Positions 1 to 10,484 of a stretch of DNA of 64,000 nucleotides are shown piece after piece (positions within the stretch are counted from its first letter, which is position 1; each line of letters opens with the position of its first letter). Position numbers and translations under genes: made by a program. The DNA is from Luteimonas panaciterrae (lineage in GTDB: Bacteria > Pseudomonadota > Gammaproteobacteria > Xanthomonadales > Xanthomonadaceae). The stretch lies in NCBI RefSeq assembly GCF_020511115.1, contig NZ_JAJAVH010000007.1, positions 496,001-560,000 on the forward strand, in the 5' to 3' direction. The notes below the pieces were generated by a model. That model did not search any database. It saw nothing but the letters and a program-made list of their open reading frames with translations, and was not told the origin of the DNA.

Positions 1-714
1 CTGTGTTGCGGCAGCCTCGCCCCAGGCCGCGGCGAACCCGTCCGCGCGGGCGGCGACGGGGTCGAGGCCGTGGCTTTCGCGGTAGCGCTTGGTCGCCGAA
101 TAGCTGGAGAAATAGCCGAGCAGGCGCGCCAGCGACCAGTCCGCCTCCAATGTGAAATCCGGCGCATCGACCGGATCGAACGGCCAGCGGAACCCAGCAT
201 AGGCTTCGTCGACCAGGGCCCGTTCCGGCGGCCAGTAGTCGCGGATCGCGTCCTGGAACCCCGCATTCGCCGCCGCCAGTGCCGGCGGCACGACGATGTC
301 CTGATAACCCCATGCCACCAGCACGCCGCCGGGACGCAGTACGCGCTCGCATTCGGCGAAGAAGGTCTCGCGGTCGAACCAGTGCAGCGCCTGCGCCACG
401 CAGATGGCGTCGACGCTGGCATCCGGCAGGCCGCAGCGCTCGCCGGGCTCGACGGCGAAGGTCACGTTCGATGGTCCCGACGCCTGCGCGATCTGCGCCG
501 CGCTCGGATCGGTGGCGAACACCGCATCGAAATGCGCCGCCAGATCGCGACTGGCTTGCCCGCTGCCGCAACCGGCCTCCCACACCTGCCCACGCGCGGG
601 CGCGATGGTGGCGATCCAGCTGAACAGTGCCTGCGGATATTCCGGCCGCGCCGCCGCGTAATCGGCGGCGACGGTGGAGAAATGATCCTTGAAAGCAGGA
701 TTTCCTGCGCTCAT
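1..714 (-). CDS. Class I SAM-dependent methyltransferase, 3' end outside window
   Basis: The reading frame starts with ATG at 714 and runs off the left edge after 238 codons. Near the N-terminus it has a motif I (VWEAGCGSGQ, about residues 43-52), followed by an acidic FATDPS strand and a post-motif LRPGGVLVAWGY, as in the Methyltransf_11 type of small-molecule methyltransferases. The motif order resembles trans-aconitate methyltransferase-like enzymes, but the substrate cannot be read from the sequence. Its ATG overlaps the ribD stop in an ATGA quartet, so it is probably translated from the same mRNA and coupled to ribD. Confidence 0.85.
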   Translation of the reverse strand, partial: MSAGNPAFKDHFSTVAADYAAARPEYPQALFSWIATIAPARGQVWEAGCGSGQASRDLAAHFDAVFATDPSAAQIAQASGPSNVTFAVEPGERCGLPDASVDAICVAQALHWFDRETFFAECERVLRPGGVLVAWGYQDIVVPPALAAANAGFQDAIRDYWPPERALVDEAYAGFRWPFDPVDAPDFTLEADWSLARLLGYFSSYSATKRYRESHGLDPVAARADGFAAAWGEAAATQ

Positions 715-1808
715 GCCGCCTGTTCCGGCTGCAGGAGCAGACGCATGTCGTCGCCTAAGCGGCGTGTATCCACCGTGCGCAAGCGCAGACGCTCCGCCAT
801 CGTCTCGATCGACAGACCGTCGAACAACGGCCGCGCCTGCGCGCCGAGCAACACCGGCGCCACGTAGAGCAGCAGCTCGTCCACCAAGCCCGCCCGCAGG
901 AACGCACCCGCCAGCGTGGCGCCGGCTTCCACCTGCACTTCGCCGATGTCGCGCTCGGCCAGCAGCGCCAGCACGGCGGCCAGATCGAGCGAACCATCCC
1001 GCTGCTTCACCGCGGCGTGCGACACCGTGAAACCACGCGGCAGCTTGGCGTCGGGTGCATGCAGGTAGAGCGTCGGCGCGTCGCCCTCGCGCACGCGGCC
1101 GCGCGCGATGGTTGCGAGGCCCGGATCGAGCACAACACGCATTGGCGCCACGAATTCGGTTACCTCGTCGAAGCGCACCGTCAGCTGCGGATCGTCCGCC
1201 AGCACGGTGCCGGAGCCGGTCAGGATCGCGCCGCTGCGCGCGCGCCAGCGCATCACGTCCTGGCGCGAGCCTTCGCCGCTGATCCACTTCGACTCGCCAT
1301 TGGCCATCGCCGTGCGGCCGTCGAGACTGGTCGCCAGTTTCACCCGCACCCAGGGCCGGCCACGCTCGACGCGCGACAGGAAGGCGCGATTCAGGGCACG
1401 CGCCTGCGCTTCCATCAGTCCCGAGTCGACGGCGATGCCGGCGGCAAGCAGCTTGTCGAAACCTTTGCCATCCACTTGCGGGAACGGATCACGCATCGCC
1501 GCCACCACGCGCGACACACCCGCCGCGATCAGCGCATCGGCGCAGGGCCCGGTGCTGCCGGTGTGCGCGCAGGGTTCCAGCGTGACGTAGGCGGTGGCGC
1601 CACGCGCCTGCTCGCCCGCCGCCTGCAACGCGAACACTTCCGCGTGCGGCCCGCCCTTGCGCTGATGCCAGCCCTCGCCGACCACGCGATCGCTCTGGAC
1701 GAGCACGCAGCCGACCATCGGATTGGGCTTGGTGGTGTAGGCGCCACGCTCGGCCAGGCGCAGCGCGCGCGCCATCATCGCGTGGTCTGTTGCGGTGAAT
1801 CCGGTCAT
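711..1808 (-). CDS. ribD: Bifunctional riboflavin biosynthesis deaminase/reductase RibD
   Basis: RibD carries out two consecutive steps of riboflavin synthesis: deamination of the pyrimidine ring and reduction of the ribosyl chain. The N-terminal zinc deaminase domain (residues 1-150) shows HAE at 55-57 and PCAHTGSTGPC, giving zinc ligands His55, Cys80 and Cys89 and catalytic Glu57. The C-terminal half (about 150-365) is the RibD_C reductase, with the conserved VRVKLATSLDGRTA strand. Length (365 residues) is normal. ATG at 1808 follows a good AGGAG. It lies downstream of glyA and nrdR on the same strand, an arrangement common in Xanthomonadales, and its stop overlaps the next methyltransferase. 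Confidence 0.96.
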   Translation of the reverse strand: MTGFTATDHAMMARALRLAERGAYTTKPNPMVGCVLVQSDRVVGEGWHQRKGGPHAEVFALQAAGEQARGATAYVTLEPCAHTGSTGPCADALIAAGVSRVVAAMRDPFPQVDGKGFDKLLAAGIAVDSGLMEAQARALNRAFLSRVERGRPWVRVKLATSLDGRTAMANGESKWISGEGSRQDVMRWRARSGAILTGSGTVLADDPQLTVRFDEVTEFVAPMRVVLDPGLATIARGRVREGDAPTLYLHAPDAKLPRGFTVSHAAVKQRDGSLDLAAVLALLAERDIGEVQVEAGATLAGAFLRAGLVDELLLYVAPVLLGAQARPLFDGLSIETMAERLRLRTVDTRRLGDDMRLLLQPEQAA

Positions 1809-1824
1809 ATCGCAACTCCTCTGC

Positions 1825-1970
1825 TTTCCCTTCTCCTTTCGGGAGAAGGTGGCGCGTAGCGCCGGATGAGGGCGTGGAAATCACTTGCCGGGGGGAGATT
1901 CCCGCGGGCCGGAATTCTTCTTCCCTCATCCGCCCCTGCGGGGCACCTTCTCCCGGAGGGAGAAGGGAAA
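1825..1970. repeat. Pair of inverted 48-bp REP-like repeats
   Basis: Two 48-base copies lie head to head at 1825-1872 and 1923-1970, filling the gap between nrdR and ribD. Each copy has an internal hairpin built on CCTTCTCC/GGGAGAAGG and a second small GC hairpin, and ends in GGATGAGGG. The copies differ at only a few positions. The arrangement resembles the REP doublets (REPINs) dispersed in gammaproteobacterial intergenic regions. The pair would fold into a long hairpin in the nrdR-ribD transcript and could act as an mRNA-processing or attenuation site. Confidence 0.8.
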
Positions 1971-1973
1971 TAT

Positions 1974-2507
1974 CTAGCGTTTCTTGTTCTTGTCGACGTT
2001 CTTGTCGAACGGCACCACGTCCCCGCCGAGCAGCGGCAGCTGTCCTTCGCCGGGAAGATCGCGCTCGAGCCGGTCGAGTTCCTCGCGGAAATCGGCCACG
2101 TCCTCGAACGAGCGATAGACGGACGCGAAGCGCACGAACGCGACATGATCGAGCTTGCGCAGCTCCGCCATCACGAACTCGCCGACGCGGCGCGACGGCA
2201 GCTCGCGCTCGGTGGTCATGCGCGACTGGTGCACGACAGCGCGCACCGCCGCCTCGATCTGCTCCTCCGACACCGGCCGCTTGTGCAGCGCGCGGTCGAA
2301 GCCGCGGCGCAGTTTCTTGGCATCGAACGGTTCGCGCCGGCCATCGCCCTTGATGATCACCGGCATCTTGATTTCCACCGTCTCCAGCGTGCTGAAGCGC
2401 TCGCCGCAGGCCTCGCACTCGCGGCGACGGCGGATCGTCGCGCCGTCGTCGCTGACGCGCGAGTCGATCACGCGGGTGTCCTGGTGCTGGCAGAAGGGGC
2501 AATGCAT
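1974..2507 (-). CDS. nrdR: Transcriptional repressor NrdR
   Basis: NrdR is the zinc-finger/ATP-cone repressor of ribonucleotide reductase genes and senses the dATP/ATP balance. The N-terminal zinc ribbon is complete (Cys3, Cys6, Cys31, Cys34), followed by an ATP-cone domain (about residues 49-139) with the typical [14 protein letters not shown]-type entry, here [13 protein letters not shown]. The 177-residue length is slightly above the usual 150-165 because of a polar C-terminal extension ending in NVDKNKKR. It lies 41 bases downstream of glyA on the same strand, which is the usual Xanthomonadales order. Confidence 0.96.
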   Translation of the reverse strand: MHCPFCQHQDTRVIDSRVSDDGATIRRRRECEACGERFSTLETVEIKMPVIIKGDGRREPFDAKKLRRGFDRALHKRPVSEEQIEAAVRAVVHQSRMTTERELPSRRVGEFVMAELRKLDHVAFVRFASVYRSFEDVADFREELDRLERDLPGEGQLPLLGGDVVPFDKNVDKNKKR

Positions 2508-2548
2508 TCGTGGTGTCTAAAACTCCGGGGTTCTGGCGTTGTCAGGTC

Positions 2549-3817
<1,269 letters not shown>

Positions 3818-4111
3818 TCGGGACCTCGGGCGGGGGTTTGGCGCCTGGAACATCGGCGCGGACGGGGGTTTTCAAGTATCGCAGGGCGCGGGACGCCGTC
3901 ATAGGGTCGCGGGGTGCTCATCGCCCCTTCCACCGCCTCCAGACGGCGCCAACCGTGCCGTGCGGCACTGATTCATCCCCCTTGCAAAACAATATGATCC
4001 GCCCCAGACACCGGGGCAGGCCTTTAAAATGCGGTCGGCAAGCTCTTCGCCAGCCAGACCCGTCGGGCGACGCGCCCGCCCTCCTTCTCCCTCTGGTCCA
4101 GAGTTCACGTC

Positions 4112-5014
4112 GTGAAATGGGTTTTCGTCTTTTTGTTCGTCGCCAGTGCGCTCTACGTGCATTTCCGCGGCAAGGTGCGCCATCGCGTGGGCCGGCAGCT
4201 GCTCGACCACTCCACGTTCATGGCACCGATCAACGTGTTGATGTACGCGTTCTCGCGCGTGCCGACGACGGCCTTCATCGACCCCGGCAAGCATTTCCCC
4301 GAGCTTGAGACGCTGCGCGGCCACTGGCAGGTCATCCGCGAGGAAGCGCGGCATCTGCGCGAGATGCAGCACATCAAGGCCGCCGACGGCTACAACGACG
4401 TCGGCTTCAATTCCTTCTTCCGCCGCGGCTGGAAGCGCTTCTACCTGAAGTGGTACGACGACGCGCATCCTTCGGCCGCCGAACTGTGTCCGCGCACCAC
4501 CGAGCTGCTGCGCGCCATTCCGAGCGTGAAGGCGGCGATGTTCACCGAACTGCCGCCGGGTTCCGAATTGCGCAAGCACCGTGACCCCTTCGCCGGCTCG
4601 CTGCGCCTGCACCTCGGCCTGGAAACGCCCAACGACGACGCCTGCTTCATCGATGTGGACGGTACCCGCTACAGCTGGCGCGACGGCGAGTGGACCATGT
4701 TCGACGAAACCTACATCCACTGGGCGCAGAACGGCTCGGACCAGAACCGGACCATCCTGTTCTGCGACATCGAGCGCCCGATGAAATACCGCTGGGCGCA
4801 GTGGCTCAACCACTTCGTCGGCAAGAACTTCATCGCCGCCGGTGCGTCCCCCAACATGGAGGGCGACAAGACCGGCGTGATCAACAAGCTGTTCAAGTAT
4901 TTCTACGCGGTGCGGCTGAAGACCAAGGAGCTGCGCAAGCGCAGCAAGTTCACGTACTACGCGCTGAAATACCTCGGGATCGTGCTGGTGGTGGCGTTGA
5001 TCGTCTGGATCTAG
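4112..5014 (+). CDS. lpxO: LpxO-like lipid A 2-hydroxylase (Fe/2-oxoglutarate dioxygenase)
   Basis: This 300-residue protein belongs to the aspartyl/asparaginyl beta-hydroxylase family. Length and membrane anchors match LpxO, which 2-hydroxylates a lipid A acyl chain at the inner membrane. There is an N-terminal membrane segment (residues 2-16) and a C-terminal one (about 283-300). The iron site is visible as HRD (His156, Asp158) in a KHRDPFAGSLRLHLGL block and His203 in ETYIHWAQNG. Arg213 would bind 2-oxoglutarate. The start is GTG at 4112 without a strong ribosome site. It is divergent from glyA across a 294-base control region. Confidence 0.88.
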   Translation: MKWVFVFLFVASALYVHFRGKVRHRVGRQLLDHSTFMAPINVLMYAFSRVPTTAFIDPGKHFPELETLRGHWQVIREEARHLREMQHIKAADGYNDVGFNSFFRRGWKRFYLKWYDDAHPSAAELCPRTTELLRAIPSVKAAMFTELPPGSELRKHRDPFAGSLRLHLGLETPNDDACFIDVDGTRYSWRDGEWTMFDETYIHWAQNGSDQNRTILFCDIERPMKYRWAQWLNHFVGKNFIAAGASPNMEGDKTGVINKLFKYFYAVRLKTKELRKRSKFTYYALKYLGIVLVVALIVWI

Positions 5015-5023
5015 GGAAAAGCT

Positions 5024-5050
5024 GGATTCCGGCTTTCGCCGGAATGACGA
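5024..5050. repeat. Solitary copy of the GGATTCC...GGAATGACGA palindromic repeat
   Basis: This 27-base palindromic element has the layout GGATTCC-GGCTTTCGCC-GGAATGACGA. It is the same family as the core of the 35-bp inverted repeats that bracket the GIY-YIG gene at 20750-21142, differing at a few paired (compensating) positions. It lies directly after lpxO, before the terminator. Confidence 0.75.
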
Positions 5051-5055
5051 GCAAA

Positions 5056-5084
5056 AAGAAAGCGCGCCCTGGGCGCGCTTTCTT
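5056..5084. terminator. Bidirectional rho-independent terminator (lpxO / RcnB-like gene)
   Basis: A perfect 14-base inverted repeat, AAGAAAGCGCGCCC and its complement, is separated by one base. It has A-rich sequence on one flank and T-rich on the other. It lies between two convergent genes and can stop both transcripts. Confidence 0.88.
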
Positions 5085-5106
5085 CGTTCCGGATGCCGGC
5101 TTCGCC

Positions 5107-5679
5107 TTAGTTGTGCAGGATCAGGTCGGCGATGACGCCGGTGGCGATGGCCACCAGCAGGAAATCGCCGGCATCGCTGCGGCGCCAGCGGTAGCCGTAC
5201 GGCGGGTGCCGCAGGCCGTAGCGCCCGTAATCGGTGACCACATAGGTCGGGCCGTAGCCGCGGTCGTAATAGCGGGTGCCACGCGCCCAGCGCGGCGGGC
5301 CGTAACCGTGATAGCCGTAGGCGCGGCCATAGGGCGGGCCGGGGCGATAGTCGTGGTGGATCACGCGTACCGGAGGCGCGTAGTAGCGGCGGCCGTAATC
5401 GCGATCGCCGTAATAACGTCCGTCACGATAAGACCGCCTGTCGTCGTATCGGCCGTAGTAGCGCCGATCGTCATCGCGATCGCGTCCGTGGCGATCACGG
5501 CGCCAATCGCCACGGTCATCATTGCCGCGGTGATCGCGCCAACGCTCCTGGCGGCCGTCATGGCGCTCGTAGCGGCCATCGCCGTGCTCGCGCCAGCCAT
5601 CGCGCGCGAGGGCGGTCGGCGCGGTCGCCATCAGCGCAAGCAGCAACGGCGCCGTGAATCCAAGCAGTTTCCGCATCAT
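5107..5679 (-). CDS. RcnB-family periplasmic protein
   Basis: The 190-residue product has a clear signal peptide (residues 1-25, ending ALARD). A long Arg/Asp/Tyr/Gly-rich middle follows, then a C-terminal PPYGYRWRRSDAGDFLLVAIATGVIADLIL segment typical of RcnB proteins, which in E. coli influence nickel/cobalt efflux in the periplasm. The low-complexity middle (about residues 30-110) is unusually long and may be disordered. ATG at 5679 (MM start) has a GGGAG ribosome site. Assignment rests on the C-terminal motif, and metal specificity is not inferable. Confidence 0.75.
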   Translation of the reverse strand: MMRKLLGFTAPLLLALMATAPTALARDGWREHGDGRYERHDGRQERWRDHRGNDDRGDWRRDRHGRDRDDDRRYYGRYDDRRSYRDGRYYGDRDYGRRYYAPPVRVIHHDYRPGPPYGRAYGYHGYGPPRWARGTRYYDRGYGPTYVVTDYGRYGLRHPPYGYRWRRSDAGDFLLVAIATGVIADLILHN

Positions 5680-5823
5680 GTCGTTCTCCCGGGTGGGATC
5701 TGGTTGGGAACACTATCGGAGAGGGCAACTGAATCGCCACTTTCCCGAACCGGTCCCACCCAGGCCGCCTATAAACCGGTTCAGATGGCGTGCAGACGAA
5801 CGGCCCGGCGAGGGCGCACCGGC

Positions 5824-5829
5824 TATAAT
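5824..5829 (+). promoter_or_regulatory. Candidate -10 box upstream of ettA
   Basis: A perfect TATAAT hexamer lies about 70 bases before the ettA start in otherwise GC-rich sequence. No convincing -35 hexamer is seen at 16-18 bases upstream, so this is only a plausible promoter element. Confidence 0.4.
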
Positions 5830-5897
5830 CCTGACTTCCCAACCTTCCAGCTCGCCCGCCGGCCCCGCCGCGGGCGCGGGCTGTATCGGAACCCCGC

Positions 5898-7556
5898 ATG
5901 CAATACATCTACACCATGAACGGCGTCAGCAAGACCGTGCCGCCGAAACGTCAAATCATCAAGGACATCTCGCTGTCGTTCTTCCCCGGCGCCAAGATCG
6001 GCCTGCTGGGCCTGAACGGCGCCGGCAAGTCGACCGTGCTGAAGATCATGGCCGGCGTCGACCAGGACTTCACTGGTGAAGCACGTCCGGCCAATGGCAT
6101 CAAGGTCGGCTACCTGGCCCAGGAGCCGCAGCTGGATCCGGCCCACACCGTGCGCCAGGCCGTGGAAGTCGGCCTGGGCGAGATCATCAACGCGCAGGCG
6201 GCGCTGGACGCGGTCTACGCCGCCTATGCCGAGGAAGGCGCCGATTTCGACAAGCTCGCCGCCGAACAGCAGCGCCTGGAATCAATCCTCGCCGCCGGCG
6301 ACGCGCACACACTGGAAAACCAGCTCGAAGTCGCCGCCGATGCGCTGCGCCTGCCACCGTGGGACGCTGTGGTCGGCAACCTCTCGGGCGGCGAGAAGCG
6401 CCGCGTCGCGCTGTGCCAGCTACTGCTGCAGAAGCCCGACATGCTGCTGCTGGACGAACCAACCAACCACCTCGACGCCGAATCGGTCGAATGGCTGGAA
6501 CAGTTCCTGGCCCGCTACACCGGCACCGTGGTGGCGGTCACCCACGACCGCTACTTCCTCGACAACGCCGCCGAGTGGATTCTTGAACTCGACCGCGGCC
6601 GCGGCATTCCGTGGAAGGGCAACTACACCGACTGGCTCGTCCAGAAAGAAGAACGCCTGAAGCAGGAAGAGGGCCAGGAAAAAGCGCGCCAAAAGGCGAT
6701 CGCCAAAGAACTGGAGTGGGCGCGGCAGAATGCCAAGGGCGGCCGTTCCAAGGGCAAGGCGCGCCTGTCCCGCATCGAGGAACTGCAGTCGGTCGATTAC
6801 CAGAAGCGCAACGAGACCAACGAGATCTTCATTCCGCCGGGCGAACGCCTGGGCAACAAGGTCATCGAGTTCAAGAACGTCAGCAAGAAGTTCGGCGACC
6901 GCCTGCTGATCGACGACCTCAGCTTCAGCGTGCCCCCCGGCGCGATCGTCGGCATCATCGGCCCGAACGGCGCCGGCAAGTCGACGCTGTTCAAGATGAT
7001 CACGGGCAAGGAGAAGCCGGACTCGGGCACGATCGAAACCGGCCCGACCGTGAAGCTGGCCTACGTCGACCAGAGCCGCGAGGCTCTGACCGGTAACCAC
7101 AACGTGTTCCAGGAAGTCTCCGGCGGCCTGGACATCCTCAACATCAACGGCATCGAGATCCAGTCGCGCGCCTATATCGGCCGCTTCAACTTCAAGGGCC
7201 AGGATCAGCAGAAGCTCGTCGGTACGCTGTCGGGCGGCGAACGCGGCCGCCTGCACATGGCCAAGACGCTGCTGCAGGGCGGCAACGTGCTGCTGCTCGA
7301 CGAACCGTCGAACGACCTCGACATCGAAACCCTGCGCGCGCTGGAAGACGCATTGCTGGAATTCCCCGGCAACACGTTCGTCATCTCGCACGACCGCTGG
7401 TTCCTGGACCGCATCGCCACGCACATCCTCGCCTTCGAGGGCGATTCGCACGTGGAGTTCTTCCAGGGCAACTATCGCGAATACGAGGAAGACAAGAAGC
7501 GCCGCTTCGGCGACGATGCCGGTCCGCACCGGTTGCGCTTCAAGGCGCTGAAGTGA
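5898..7556 (+). CDS. ettA: Energy-dependent translational throttle protein EttA (ABC-F)
   Basis: EttA is a ribosome-associated ABC-F ATPase that gates entry into elongation according to ATP/ADP. Two nucleotide-binding domains are complete. The first has GLNGAGKST at 38-46, LSGGEKRR and [11 protein letters not shown]. The second has [17 protein letters not shown] and [11 protein letters not shown]. Between them is the charged linker (Arm/P-site tether) with [10 protein letters not shown]. There are no membrane segments, and the length (552) fits EttA. It is monocistronic: a possible TATAAT lies upstream and a strong terminator immediately downstream. Confidence 0.96.
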   Translation: MQYIYTMNGVSKTVPPKRQIIKDISLSFFPGAKIGLLGLNGAGKSTVLKIMAGVDQDFTGEARPANGIKVGYLAQEPQLDPAHTVRQAVEVGLGEIINAQAALDAVYAAYAEEGADFDKLAAEQQRLESILAAGDAHTLENQLEVAADALRLPPWDAVVGNLSGGEKRRVALCQLLLQKPDMLLLDEPTNHLDAESVEWLEQFLARYTGTVVAVTHDRYFLDNAAEWILELDRGRGIPWKGNYTDWLVQKEERLKQEEGQEKARQKAIAKELEWARQNAKGGRSKGKARLSRIEELQSVDYQKRNETNEIFIPPGERLGNKVIEFKNVSKKFGDRLLIDDLSFSVPPGAIVGIIGPNGAGKSTLFKMITGKEKPDSGTIETGPTVKLAYVDQSREALTGNHNVFQEVSGGLDILNINGIEIQSRAYIGRFNFKGQDQQKLVGTLSGGERGRLHMAKTLLQGGNVLLLDEPSNDLDIETLRALEDALLEFPGNTFVISHDRWFLDRIATHILAFEGDSHVEFFQGNYREYEEDKKRRFGDDAGPHRLRFKALK

Positions 7557-7566
7557 GTCAACAGCG

Positions 7567-7593
7567 AACGGGACCGGCGACGGTCCCGTTTTT
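7567..7593 (+). terminator. Rho-independent terminator of ettA
   Basis: The stem AACGGGACC/GGTCCCGTT has a 6-base loop and is followed by a T run. It starts about 10 bases after the ettA stop. Confidence 0.9.
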
Positions 7594-7680
7594 ACAAGCA
7601 AGCGTTTTGCAGGCAACGGCACCAGCCATCGGCATCATCGCCTCGCATCGACATTGATATCGACTCCAGGAGTTGCTCCC

Positions 7681-8508
7681 ATGAACTTCATGCACGCATT
7701 GCGCCAACGCTGGCAACAAGCCGGCACCCTGGTCTGCGTCGGCCTCGATCCCGAGCCTGCGAAGTTTCCCGCGAAATTCTCCGGCGACGACGATGCAGTG
7801 TTTTCCTTCAACCGCGACATCATCGACGCCACGGCCGACTATGCCTGCGCGTTCAAGCCGCAGATCGCGCACTTCGCCGCGCTCGGCGCCGAAGACGCGC
7901 TGTCACGACTGATCGCGCACATCCACGCGCGCCATCCCAACATTCCGGTGATCCTGGATGCCAAGCGCGGCGATATCGGCAGCACCGCGCAGCAGTACGC
8001 GGGCGAGGCGTTCGACCGCTACGGTGCCGACGCGGTCACCGCCAATCCCTATCTCGGCCATGATTCGCTGCGGCCGTTCCTGGATCGCGCCGACAAGGGC
8101 GTGGTGATCCTGTGCCGCACCTCCAATCCCGGCGCGGGCGATTTGCAGGACCTGCCCGTCCGCGGCAGCGACGGCAAGGAACGTCCGCTTTACCAGCACG
8201 TCGCCGCGAAAGTCGCCAGCGAGTGGAACACCCACGGCAACTGCGCCCTGGTCGTGGGCGCGACCTGGCCGGCACAGCTGAAGGAAGTGCGTGCGATCGT
8301 CGGTGACGTTCCATTCCTCGTTCCTGGGATCGGCGCACAAGGCGGCGATGTCGAAGCGGTGATGAAGAACGGCGCCACGGCTGACGGCACCGGCCTGATC
8401 GTCAGCAGCTCGCGGGCGATCCTCTATGCCTCCGCGAAAGACGACTATGCCGATGCCGCCGCGACCACGGCCAAGGCACTGCGTGACGAGATCAACCGAT
8501 ACCGGTAA
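7681..8508 (+). CDS. pyrF: Orotidine 5'-phosphate decarboxylase, type 2
   Basis: PyrF makes UMP from OMP, the last step of pyrimidine synthesis. The sequence has the type-2 (275-residue) layout rather than the shorter E. coli form. The catalytic DxKxxD array is at Asp93, Lys95 and Asp98 within [15 protein letters not shown], and the phosphate-binding region is near [14 protein letters not shown] at 7681 is preceded by AGGAG at the right distance; an in-frame ATG at 7654 lacks one. It is convergent with def. Confidence 0.95.
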   Translation: MNFMHALRQRWQQAGTLVCVGLDPEPAKFPAKFSGDDDAVFSFNRDIIDATADYACAFKPQIAHFAALGAEDALSRLIAHIHARHPNIPVILDAKRGDIGSTAQQYAGEAFDRYGADAVTANPYLGHDSLRPFLDRADKGVVILCRTSNPGAGDLQDLPVRGSDGKERPLYQHVAAKVASEWNTHGNCALVVGATWPAQLKEVRAIVGDVPFLVPGIGAQGGDVEAVMKNGATADGTGLIVSSSRAILYASAKDDYADAAATTAKALRDEINRYR

Positions 8509-8541
8509 GCACCACTTTCCACCTCGACAACGGAAAGCGAT

Positions 8542-9075
8542 TCAATCGTCGCTATTGGGATCGAGACCGGGGAATAGAATCTCGGTAAACCCGAACTGGG
8601 CGAAATCCTCGATCCGAGATGGATACAGCCGGCCGATCAGGTGATCGCATTCGTGCTGCACCACGCGCGCATGGAAATCCTCGGCCTCGCGCTCGATCGG
8701 CGCACCCGACGGGTCGAACCCGCGATATCGGATGTGCCGGAACCTTGGCACCACCCCGCGCAGCCCGGGAACGGACAGGCAGCCTTCCCACCCGTCCGCT
8801 TTTTCCTCCGACAGTGGCTCGATCGTCGGATTGAGCAGGATCGTGCGCGGCACCGGCGGCGCGTCGGGATAGCGGTCGCTGTGTTCGAACCCGAAGATCA
8901 CCAGTTGCAGGTTCACGCCGATCTGCGGCGCGGCCAACCCGACGCCGCCGGCGGCATGCATGGTGTCGAACATGTCGGCGATCAGGGCATCCAGTTCCGG
9001 GGTGCCGAACGCCGGAACAGGCTCAGCGACCCGGAGGAGACGGGGGTCACCCATTTTGAGGATGTCACGTATCAC
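8542..9075 (-). CDS. def: Peptide deformylase
   Basis: This enzyme removes the N-formyl group from nascent proteins. All three family motifs are present: [10 protein letters not shown] (44-53), EGCLS with metal ligand Cys99, and QHECDHL with His141, Glu142 and His145. The 177-residue length is normal. The start is GTG at 9075 with a strong GGGAGGGG behind it. No fmt gene is adjacent, so this may be a second, stand-alone deformylase. Confidence 0.94.
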   Translation of the reverse strand: MIRDILKMGDPRLLRVAEPVPAFGTPELDALIADMFDTMHAAGGVGLAAPQIGVNLQLVIFGFEHSDRYPDAPPVPRTILLNPTIEPLSEEKADGWEGCLSVPGLRGVVPRFRHIRYRGFDPSGAPIEREAEDFHARVVQHECDHLIGRLYPSRIEDFAQFGFTEILFPGLDPNSDD

Positions 9076-9208
9076 TGCCCCTCCCGTCCGCCCGCATCGC
9101 GACCGCCTGGAAACCCGCTAAAAGTCTGGTGAATGGGGAATCGCGCTGCTCTATACTTTCGGCGCCAATGGTTGGCGCCTCACCCGGACCCTTAAAGGAA
9201 TTATCGTC

Positions 9209-9535
9209 ATGAAAAGAATCTTTGTCACCGCTGCACTGGCTGTATCGTCGTTGTTCGCGGTTTCCGCGAACGCGCAGGCCGCCGACGCCCTGCTTTGCTA
9301 CAGCTCTCTCTTCAGTCAGAGTTCCGGCGGCACCCCTTCCGGAACCGTGACTTATCCGCAGCTGACCAACGCGACGAAGTACACCTGCAATTCGACTGCC
9401 CAATACACGCTGTCCCAGCTCGCCCAAGGTGGCTGGATCGTCGTTGCCATCGACGAGACCTTGTACTCGACCACGTTCAACAGCAACGGCACGACCACCA
9501 CCAACTCCCGTTACAGGCTGATCATTCGTCGGTGA
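9209..9535 (+). CDS. Small secreted protein of unknown function
   Basis: This 108-residue product has a signal peptide (1-25, ending ANAQA) and a mature part of about 85 residues rich in Ser/Thr/Asn. Two cysteines (in LLCYSS and KYTCNS) could form a disulfide. The ATG at 9209 follows AAAGGAATT. I do not recognise the family. Its position next to glycosyltransferase genes on the opposite strand does not suggest a function. Confidence 0.7.
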   Translation: MKRIFVTAALAVSSLFAVSANAQAADALLCYSSLFSQSSGGTPSGTVTYPQLTNATKYTCNSTAQYTLSQLAQGGWIVVAIDETLYSTTFNSNGTTTTNSRYRLIIRR

Positions 9536-9638
9536 TATCGCTATGACGAATTGCCGTGGCCGGCTTGCAAACAGGGGGTCGGCTGCGGCAACACCCAAAG
9601 CTTTCATCGCGCGTGTCGACGATCGTCCACGCGCATGC

Positions 9639-10484
9639 TCACTTCAGAGCACGCAAGGTCGCTGGTAGAAACCTGGCCCAGATCGCCATCCAGATCGCCA
9701 TCCGGCTGAAAAGATTGCGCCGGGGCGCTTCGAACTTCCGGAAATAACGCCACAAGCCGCGATGCTTGTGCCATTCCACGAAGAATGGCCGCGCGCGACT
9801 GGAAACGCCGCGCACATGCACGACGCGCACGTCGTTCGCGACCGCCACCGATGCACCGGCCATTCGCACGCGCCGGCATAGATCGAGATCCTCCGCGTGC
9901 AGGCGATAACCCTCATCGAAGCCGCCGACACGATCGAACAGCGTGCGCGGAAGCAGCATCAAGGCGCCCGACACGGCATTGACATGCTGCAAGACCTGAT
10001 TATCATCGGGCGACACATCGAGCGGGCGTTTGCCACCTCCGCCGATCGCGCCTTTCAGCATCGCGCCGAAATCGGGATCGCGACGACGCGCGGCGCCATC
10101 GCGCACGCCCGACTCGTCGACCAGATCGGCGCCCACCAGCATTTCGGCCTCGCCGCCACGAGCATGCGCGAGCAATCGCGCCAGCGTGTCCGCTTCCACC
10201 AGGCAATCGGGATTGACGAATGCCAGCCAGGGCGCGTCGCAATCACGCGCGCCCTGATTGCAACCGACGGAAAACCCGGGGTTGTGCGGATTGCCGATGA
10301 AATGCACGCGCGCATCCGTCGCGGCGTGCCGCTGCACGATGGCGAGCGTGCCATCGCGCGAGTCGTTGTCGACGACGCGGATCTGGGAAATCCCTTCGCT
10401 TTGGCGCAGCCGGGTCAGGCAGTCGTCGATGGTGGAGGCGCTTTCGTGGGTGACGACGACGGCGGCGATTCCCAGAGCCGTCAT
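9639..10484 (-). CDS. Family 2 glycosyltransferase (rhamnosyltransferase-like)
   Basis: The 281-residue GT-A enzyme starts IAAVVVTHES, has the nucleotide-binding VVDNDSRDGT block and the metal-binding VNPDC (a DxD variant), and continues with the acceptor-side FDEGYRLHAEDLDLCRR. This pattern is typical of dTDP-rhamnosyl or related transferases of O-antigen and exopolysaccharide pathways; the sugar is not determinable. ATG at 10484 overlaps the upstream gene's stop in ATGA, so the two are translationally coupled. Confidence 0.88.
   Translation of the reverse strand: MTALGIAAVVVTHESASTIDDCLTRLRQSEGISQIRVVDNDSRDGTLAIVQRHAATDARVHFIGNPHNPGFSVGCNQGARDCDAPWLAFVNPDCLVEADTLARLLAHARGGEAEMLVGADLVDESGVRDGAARRRDPDFGAMLKGAIGGGGKRPLDVSPDDNQVLQHVNAVSGALMLLPRTLFDRVGGFDEGYRLHAEDLDLCRRVRMAGASVAVANDVRVVHVRGVSSRARPFFVEWHKHRGLWRYFRKFEAPRRNLFSRMAIWMAIWARFLPATLRALK

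Noticed and set aside
3818-3853. Upstream ATG for glyA
   Set aside because: It adds 12 residues not typical of the family and lacks a ribosome site, whereas ATG 3817 has one and gives the standard PLP lysine number.
4690-5919. 409-codon plus-strand frame across the lpxO end and the RcnB-like gene
   Set aside because: It runs through a strong terminator and overlaps lpxO and the RcnB-like gene in other frames.
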